This document shows positions 37,037 through 40,457 of a stretch of 40,457 bases of DNA, in pieces. Position numbers and translations under genes: made by a program. The DNA lies in IMG/VR virus record IMGVR_UViG_3300017788_000067, positions 1-40,457 of that record, one strand, 5' to 3'. A model generated the notes under the pieces. The model had not been told where the DNA came from. It ran no database searches and was given only the letters and a program-made list of their open reading frames with translations. Each line of letters opens with the position of its first letter. Within the stretch, counting starts at the first letter, position 1. The stretch is from a virus.

Positions 37037-37517
37037 ATTAAGTGAATTTTTAAATCCTCAACTAGAGGAACTGCTACAGGCGTTTTCTTCCAAGGAAGAG
37101 ACTGAAAAATATTACGTTGAAATACCGGATACCAACTATGTTGATCTCACCATTTCTGATATTGCCTCGCTAGTTGCAAGATCTTCAAACGTATATGGAA
37201 GAGCAGCTCGATTCGCCGGAATTGCTAGAGCACAATATAAGTTATTGGAAGCTCAATACAAGAGAATATATAAGGCCAATAGAGTGGGTAAAAACGAGGC
37301 GGAAAGAGAAGCTGCTGCGGCAGCTGCAGCTGACGAACAATACATGGCTTTATCGGCAGTTGAAGCGGTTGTTCAGTTGGCAGAATCAATGGAGCTTGCG
37401 GCAAGAATCTCTTCGGAATCTGCGAGAAAGCTTATGGACAAGGTTCAGTCCATGCAGGTTGCTGCAGCAAGAGGAGAAAAAGGTTTCTTTTCAGAGAACG
37501 ATTTCTCAACTTTTTAG
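37002..37517 (+). CDS. Helical protein, 171 aa (possible recombination mediator)
   Basis: ATG inside the end of the sigma-like gene. Almost entirely helical with long Ala-rich stretches ('EREAAAAAAADEQYMALSAV') and 'GIARAQYKLLEAQYKRIYKA' before it, a plan like UvsY-type recombination mediators, where a central basic/acidic helix binds ssDNA. Sequence similarity is too weak to name it. Context: nucleases on one side, RNase H and kinase on the other. Confidence 0.5.
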   Translation: MIQLPAKEILNKLSEFLNPQLEELLQAFSSKEETEKYYVEIPDTNYVDLTISDIASLVARSSNVYGRAARFAGIARAQYKLLEAQYKRIYKANRVGKNEAEREAAAAAAADEQYMALSAVEAVVQLAESMELAARISSESARKLMDKVQSMQVAAARGEKGFFSENDFSTF

Positions 37518-37529
37518 AAAGGATATGAT

Positions 37530-37742
37530 ATGTATATAGGTCATTATAAATCTGTTTCTTCTGATTCGAAAGAATTTTATTCTTCCAAAAGAGAAGAATT
37601 AGATTTTCCAGTTCAAGTTGAATATAAGGGAGAAAGATATTCGTTGGCCACCACCTATATCGCTTCAACAAAAAGTCAACAGCAAAGAATTAAAAATAGA
37701 GCAAAGCAGTTGGGCATTTCGTTTGGCGTTAAGGTTGATTGA
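37530..37742 (+). CDS. Small unknown protein, 70 aa
   Basis: AAAGGA 7 bases before the ATG. Ends in TGA overlapping the RNase H ATG. Contains a basic C-terminus ('QQQRIKNRAKQLGISFG') that may contact nucleic acid. No family recognised. Confidence 0.55.
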   Translation: MYIGHYKSVSSDSKEFYSSKREELDFPVQVEYKGERYSLATTYIASTKSQQQRIKNRAKQLGISFGVKVD

Positions 37743-38185
37743 TGAATATTGAAGTTTTTTGCGATGGTGCCTCAAGAGGGCAGGGTCAAAAAAAGTATGG
37801 TGAATCTGCGTGCGCTGCAGTTGTTTATAAAAATAAAAAGAAAGTTGTACAATTTGCTCGAGGTCTTGGCAGAAGAACTAATAATGAAGCGGAGTATGAG
37901 GCGGTTATAACCGGCCTGCTCATATGTTCTATGTCAGATTTTATCGATCCAATTATCTATACCGATTCTGCAGTTGTTGCCAATCAAGTAAATAGTAAAT
38001 GGATATGCAAAAATCAAGCTCTTATACCACTGTTGATGACGATAGAGGAAATAAAATCTGAGTATAGATTTAGACTTATCCAGGTGCCAAGAAAATTTGT
38101 ATGGGAACCAGACAAATTGTCAAATCAATTTTTAGATCAACTTAGAAATAAAAAGCAATCAATCACAAAGCCTGATATACTATAG
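37742..38185 (+). CDS. RNase HI-like nuclease
   Basis: 147 aa. Catalytic set: D8 ('VFCDGASRG'), E51 ('TNNEAEYEA'), D75 ('IYTDSAVV') and D124 or D132 near the end, in the order of RNase HI. Removes RNA from RNA-DNA hybrids, likely primers made by the phage primase. TGATG junction with the preceding gene. Confidence 0.88.
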   Translation: MNIEVFCDGASRGQGQKKYGESACAAVVYKNKKKVVQFARGLGRRTNNEAEYEAVITGLLICSMSDFIDPIIYTDSAVVANQVNSKWICKNQALIPLLMTIEEIKSEYRFRLIQVPRKFVWEPDKLSNQFLDQLRNKKQSITKPDIL

Positions 38186-38191
38186 GAACTT

Positions 38192-39031
38192 ATGAAGCTT
38201 ATGGAAACTAATAGCCATTCAATACACATGGTAAATAGAAAAAATACTTTTGTAAAGGATCAGCCAATTATATTGGGTTTAGCTGGTAAAGCAGGCAGTG
38301 GAAAAACAAGTGTTGCCGAACAGATAGTTCCCAAGGGTGCAATTGAAACGCAAAGAAGTGGAATTAAGTGGGATCATATTTTTTATGCACTTCCCTTATA
38401 TGAAATGGCTTCCATAAAGAAAAGCATACTTGGAATAAATTCAAAGTCCAGAAAAATGTACGCTCTGCATGAGGTTCTATATGAGCTATATGGGGGTTCA
38501 CCAATTGGCTTGGTGCCCGATTACCTAGACTTGGTCAAAATGGTTCAAGAGATAGAGTCAATGCCCATAGATCTAGGAGATGTAAAGCCAAGAACATTTT
38601 TGCAAAAAGCTGGAGATATCTGTAGGACACATAGGCCCAATGCTTTTGCCGAATGGGCAATCATGAAATCTGTTAGATCATATAGAGAATACCAAAAGTC
38701 TATAAACGATATTCCAGAAGAATACATTAACCCCTTCTGCATGATTGTGTCGGATGTTAGACTTGTTAATGAAGCTGAATCAATACTGAAGCAGCCAAAT
38801 GGAATTGTTATTTGTTTTGAAGCGTCTCAAGAAACTTTAAATTCAAGACTGCTCAAAAGAGATGGCCAGCTAATGTCTAAAGAGCACAGCTCTCACCCAA
38901 CAGAAAATCAAATAGATAATATCAAAAATATTAGCACGTGTGCTATAATCACAGAGGGTATGACCCTAGATCAACAGACTTTAGCAACAATGCAAATAAT
39001 TCAAAATATACTGGAGGAAACAAATGCCTAA
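38192..39031 (+). CDS. P-loop kinase, deoxynucleoside monophosphate kinase-like
   Basis: 279 aa; ribosome site AGGA. Walker A at residues 29-40 ('GLAGKAGSGKTS'). The middle has 'FLQKAGDICRTHRPNAFAEW', fitting the dNMP-kinase lid/substrate motif of T4 gp1-like enzymes, and 'MIVSDVRLVNEAESI' is a Walker-B-like strand with the Asp-Val-Arg pattern. 'CFEASQETLNSRLLKRDG' is the arginine lid. Would phosphorylate dNMPs, complementing nrdJ and thyX. Overlaps the next gene by 8 bases. Confidence 0.78.
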   Translation: MKLMETNSHSIHMVNRKNTFVKDQPIILGLAGKAGSGKTSVAEQIVPKGAIETQRSGIKWDHIFYALPLYEMASIKKSILGINSKSRKMYALHEVLYELYGGSPIGLVPDYLDLVKMVQEIESMPIDLGDVKPRTFLQKAGDICRTHRPNAFAEWAIMKSVRSYREYQKSINDIPEEYINPFCMIVSDVRLVNEAESILKQPNGIVICFEASQETLNSRLLKRDGQLMSKEHSSHPTENQIDNIKNISTCAIITEGMTLDQQTLATMQIIQNILEETNA

Positions 39032-39344
39032 AATAACCAAAAATGCACACGAAGAATCATCTGGCTCACCAATAGATCAAGTGGTTTCTTCTTTAACTGG
39101 AGAGATAAGCCTGTCTAGCGACCCAATTTTTATATGTGGTGTTAACAGAAAAATTAATATTGGAAACTTCGAAAATGTCGATGTTTATGCGGGTATAACA
39201 ATACCACTAAATAACATCAATCCGCAAGACAAAGAAGTTTTTGCAGAAGCAGTTAGAGAGGCTGCGGCGTATGGGTTTTCTCTGGTCTCAAAAGAGACGG
39301 GAGAAAGATATACCCTTATTAAAGAGTCTCAACAAACAAAGTAA
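39024..39344 (+). CDS. Unknown protein, 106 aa
   Basis: Excellent ribosome site (GGAGG). Beta-rich centre ('FICGVNRKINIGNFENVDVY') then a helix ('DKEVFAEAVREAAAYGFSLV'). A single-stranded-DNA-binding or nucleotide-related role is possible but unsupported. A promoter lies just after the stop, so it ends this operon. Confidence 0.6.
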   Translation: MPKITKNAHEESSGSPIDQVVSSLTGEISLSSDPIFICGVNRKINIGNFENVDVYAGITIPLNNINPQDKEVFAEAVREAAAYGFSLVSKETGERYTLIKESQQTK

Positions 39345-39353
39345 GTTTAAAAC

Positions 39354-39382
39354 TTGATTAGTTACTATTATACGGGTATAAT
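39354..39382 (+). promoter_or_regulatory. Sigma70-type promoter
   Basis: TTGATT at 39354-39359, 17-base spacer and TATAAT at 39377-39382. A 32-base leader with GAGAGG precedes the ATG at 39415. Drives the cluster of small basic proteins. Confidence 0.75.
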
Positions 39383-39414
39383 GTAGTTAACATAAGTCCA
39401 AATGAGAGGTTAAA

Positions 39415-39708
39415 ATGTTTAAAAAGTTAGTAGAAAAATTAAAGAAATTGTTATTAAATTCTGTTCCAAAACAGAGCAATCCAATCGCAGCCAAAGCGCA
39501 AGATGCTGCAATCAAAGATCTACTCGCTAAAGCCGATGAGGTTGTAAAGATTGTGGACAACGCTGAAAAAGAAATTCACAAGGAAGTTGTTAAGGCTGTG
39601 GATGAGATAAAGAAAAAGGGACGCCCCGCAAAAAGCGGTACAACCCCAAGTAAGAAGAAGCCAAGCAGCAAGAAGAGCGGCGGTGGCGGCAATAGTCAAG
39701 TAGCCTAA
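39415..39708 (+). CDS. Lysine-rich protein with AT-hook-like motif, 97 aa
   Basis: The N-terminal half is an amphipathic helix ('MFKKLVEKLKKLLLN' and 'KADEVVKIVDNAEKEIHKEV'). The tail has 'KKKGRPAKSG', like an AT-hook, then Lys-Ser repeats and a glycine run. A DNA-binding, nucleoid-like role is inferred. Own promoter. No family recognised. Confidence 0.6.
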   Translation: MFKKLVEKLKKLLLNSVPKQSNPIAAKAQDAAIKDLLAKADEVVKIVDNAEKEIHKEVVKAVDEIKKKGRPAKSGTTPSKKKPSSKKSGGGGNSQVA

Positions 39709-39716
39709 ACTACCAC

Positions 39717-39803
39717 ATGCTTGATAGATTCTGGGCATTAGTTTGGTGTGTCTGGCTTGCTGTGTTTGATTTCTTAGAAAAGCTTGATAAGAGAAAAGAA
39801 TAA
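39717..39803 (+). CDS. 28-aa membrane micropeptide
   Basis: ATG CTT GAT AGA to GAA TAA: 28 residues, with 'FWALVWCVWLAVFDFL' forming one membrane helix and a charged end ('EKLDKRKE'). Its TAA shares bases with the next ATG (TAATG). The ribosome site is weak, so it may depend on the upstream gene. Function unknown. Confidence 0.45.
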   Translation: MLDRFWALVWCVWLAVFDFLEKLDKRKE

Positions 39804-39937
39804 TGAACATTCAAAAATCTATTTACATAAGTGGACCAAGGATGGGTACAAATAATTCCACTAAAGGAATTGAATTTTTGCAGAAAAAAACTAAGAAAAA
39901 AATAAAAAAAATTAAAAAGGAGAAACGTCGTGGCTAA
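39803..39937 (+). CDS. Small basic protein, 44 aa
   Basis: TAATG junction with the micropeptide. Starts 'MNIQKSIYISGPRMGTNNST' and ends in a lysine-rich helix ('KKTKKKIKKIKKEKRRG'). Overlaps the next gene by 8 bases. Possible nucleic-acid-binding peptide. No family recognised. Confidence 0.45.
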   Translation: MNIQKSIYISGPRMGTNNSTKGIEFLQKKTKKKIKKIKKEKRRG

Positions 39938-40196
39938 AAAGTCTGCAGCATGGCAGCGCAAAGAGGGAAAGAATCCCAAGGGCGGACTCAACGCCAAGGG
40001 TCGTGCATCGTACAAGGCCCAGACTGGTGGAACACTAAAGCCTCCGGTGTCCGCCAAGCAGGCAAAGAAGTCACCAAAAGCTGCCGCAAGAAGAAAGTCA
40101 TTCTGTGCGCGCATGGGCGGCATGCCCGGTCCGATGAAGGACAAAAAGGGCAGGCCCACTCGTAAGGCTTTGGCGTTAAGAAAATGGGATTGTTAA
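39930..40196 (+). CDS. DUF6321-like small basic phage protein, 88 aa
   Basis: GTG start after AGGAG. The 88 residues open with 'AAWQRKEGKNPKGGLNAKG' followed by 'RASYKAQTGG.LKPPV' and 'FCARMGGMPGP', the pattern I recognise from the DUF6321 family common in phages. Higher GC than the neighbours. Function unknown; strong basic charge suggests DNA or capsid interior. Confidence 0.75.
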   Translation: MAKKSAAWQRKEGKNPKGGLNAKGRASYKAQTGGTLKPPVSAKQAKKSPKAAARRKSFCARMGGMPGPMKDKKGRPTRKALALRKWDC

Positions 40197-40201
40197 TAAG
40201 G

Positions 40202-40207
40202 TATAAT
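40202..40207 (+). promoter_or_regulatory. -10 element for a possible leaderless transcript
   Basis: TATAAT, followed by 7 bases and then an ATG at 40215, the same arrangement as at thyX. I see no good -35 at 17 bases, so the promoter is weaker. Confidence 0.4.
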
Positions 40208-40214
40208 GGTTACT

Positions 40215-40322
40215 ATGTCTAAGTATATAAAAACTCAACAATCAGAATCTCAGCCAGAAATAGTTGAAAAAAAACCAGTAAAGAAAAAAACAAGTAAGAA
40301 AAAAAATAACAAGGAGAAATAA
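40215..40322 (+). CDS. Lysine-rich small protein, 35 aa
   Basis: ATG at 40215 fits the leaderless promoter; an in-frame ATG at 40206 overlaps the -10 box and would make a 38-aa form. Product ends in a Lys-Ser-Asn tail ('KKKTSKKKNNKEK'). No family recognised. Confidence 0.5.
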   Translation: MSKYIKTQQSESQPEIVEKKPVKKKTSKKKNNKEK

Positions 40323-40448
40323 ATGCCAAAAGTGGGAAATAAATCATTTGCATATACAAAGGCTGGCGAAAAGAAAGCTAAATCATTTGCAAAAAAGACA
40401 GGTAAGAAAATGACAAAGAAATCATCCAAGAAAAAGATGGGATACTAA
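40323..40448 (+). CDS. Small basic phage protein, 41 aa
   Basis: GGAG ribosome site; starts directly after the previous stop. 'MPKVGNKSFAYTKAGEKKAK' resembles a short phage protein type ('MPKVGKKxF.YT..G...AK'). Lysine-rich to the end (MGY). Function unknown, probably DNA binding. Confidence 0.6.
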   Translation: MPKVGNKSFAYTKAGEKKAKSFAKKTGKKMTKKSSKKKMGY

Positions 40449-40450
40449 TC

Positions 40451-40457
40451 ATGGCCG
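40451..40457 (+). CDS. Start of the next gene (partial)
   Basis: ATG GCC G at the right edge, 2 bases after the previous stop. Too short to describe; only its position after the tightly packed genes suggests it is real. Confidence 0.3.

Noticed and set aside
1-40457. tRNA genes, especially one that could read CGG or CGGN
   Set aside because: I saw no cloverleaf or T-loop signature by eye; gaps between genes are too short. A tRNA search of the full genome would be decisive.

Overview
The window is about 40 kb of a low-GC, tailed double-stranded DNA bacteriophage. It holds large tail or baseplate genes, then a nucleotide-metabolism and replication block, and virtually everything is on the + strand with ATGA, TAATG or few-base junctions. 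The host is most likely a bacterium with sigma70-type promoters. Two promoters place the start of transcription on or next to an ATG (thyX and a small lysine-rich gene). The ThyX, class II ribonucleotide reductase and MSMEG_6728-like protein all fit an actinobacterial host, but that is inference.

The main result is a recoding system. Eight reading-frame breaks interrupt six otherwise intact genes. At every one of them the upstream frame contains a CGG codon, and skipping its C restores the family-consistent protein: N NNN (C) GGN is read as glycine. I went through the CGG triplets that I could find in the genes. Well over 150 lie in the other two registers. None is an in-frame codon in any gene, apart from the eight shift sites. 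CGG therefore looks unassigned as arginine here and acts as a +1 frameshift (or four-base CGGN = Gly) signal. The affected genes are a 2190-aa tail protein (two sites), an 896-aa tail protein, a PriS-PriL-like primase, the DNA polymerase III alpha subunit, a Cas4/RecB-like nuclease (two sites) and a sigma-like factor. Stops are standard: TAA, TAG and TGA all end genes.

Layout. 1-17.6 kb: virion genes, comprising an Ig-like protein, the giant protein with a peptidoglycan-binding domain, a series of tail-fibre-like proteins with helical N-termini and beta-rich bodies, and a repeat protein followed by a hairpin. 17.6-21.2 kb: an unknown gene, class II RNR (nrdJ) and thyX, which supply deoxynucleotides. 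21.2-25.9 kb: small unknown genes, three glycosyltransferase-like genes, a thermonuclease, a Pyr_excise-like protein and a Vsr-like nuclease. 25.9-33.7 kb: DnaB-like helicase, a degenerate Cas4-like protein, an HD protein, the primase, a zinc ribbon and DnaE. 33.7-39.3 kb: small genes, Cas4-like nuclease, one minus-strand micro-gene, a PD-(D/E)XK nuclease, sigma-like factor, a helical protein, RNase H and a dNMP-kinase-like protein. 39.4-40.5 kb: tiny, mostly lysine-rich proteins.

Together the middle region encodes a nearly autonomous replisome (helicase, primase, polymerase, RNase H, nucleases) with its own dNTP supply. Its polymerase, primase, one nuclease and sigma-like factor can only be made full length if the CGG shift occurs. 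No stretch over 300 bases lacks a gene; 35240-35574 holds the minus-strand gene, a terminator and a promoter. I saw no tRNA, rRNA, CRISPR array or insertion sequence.
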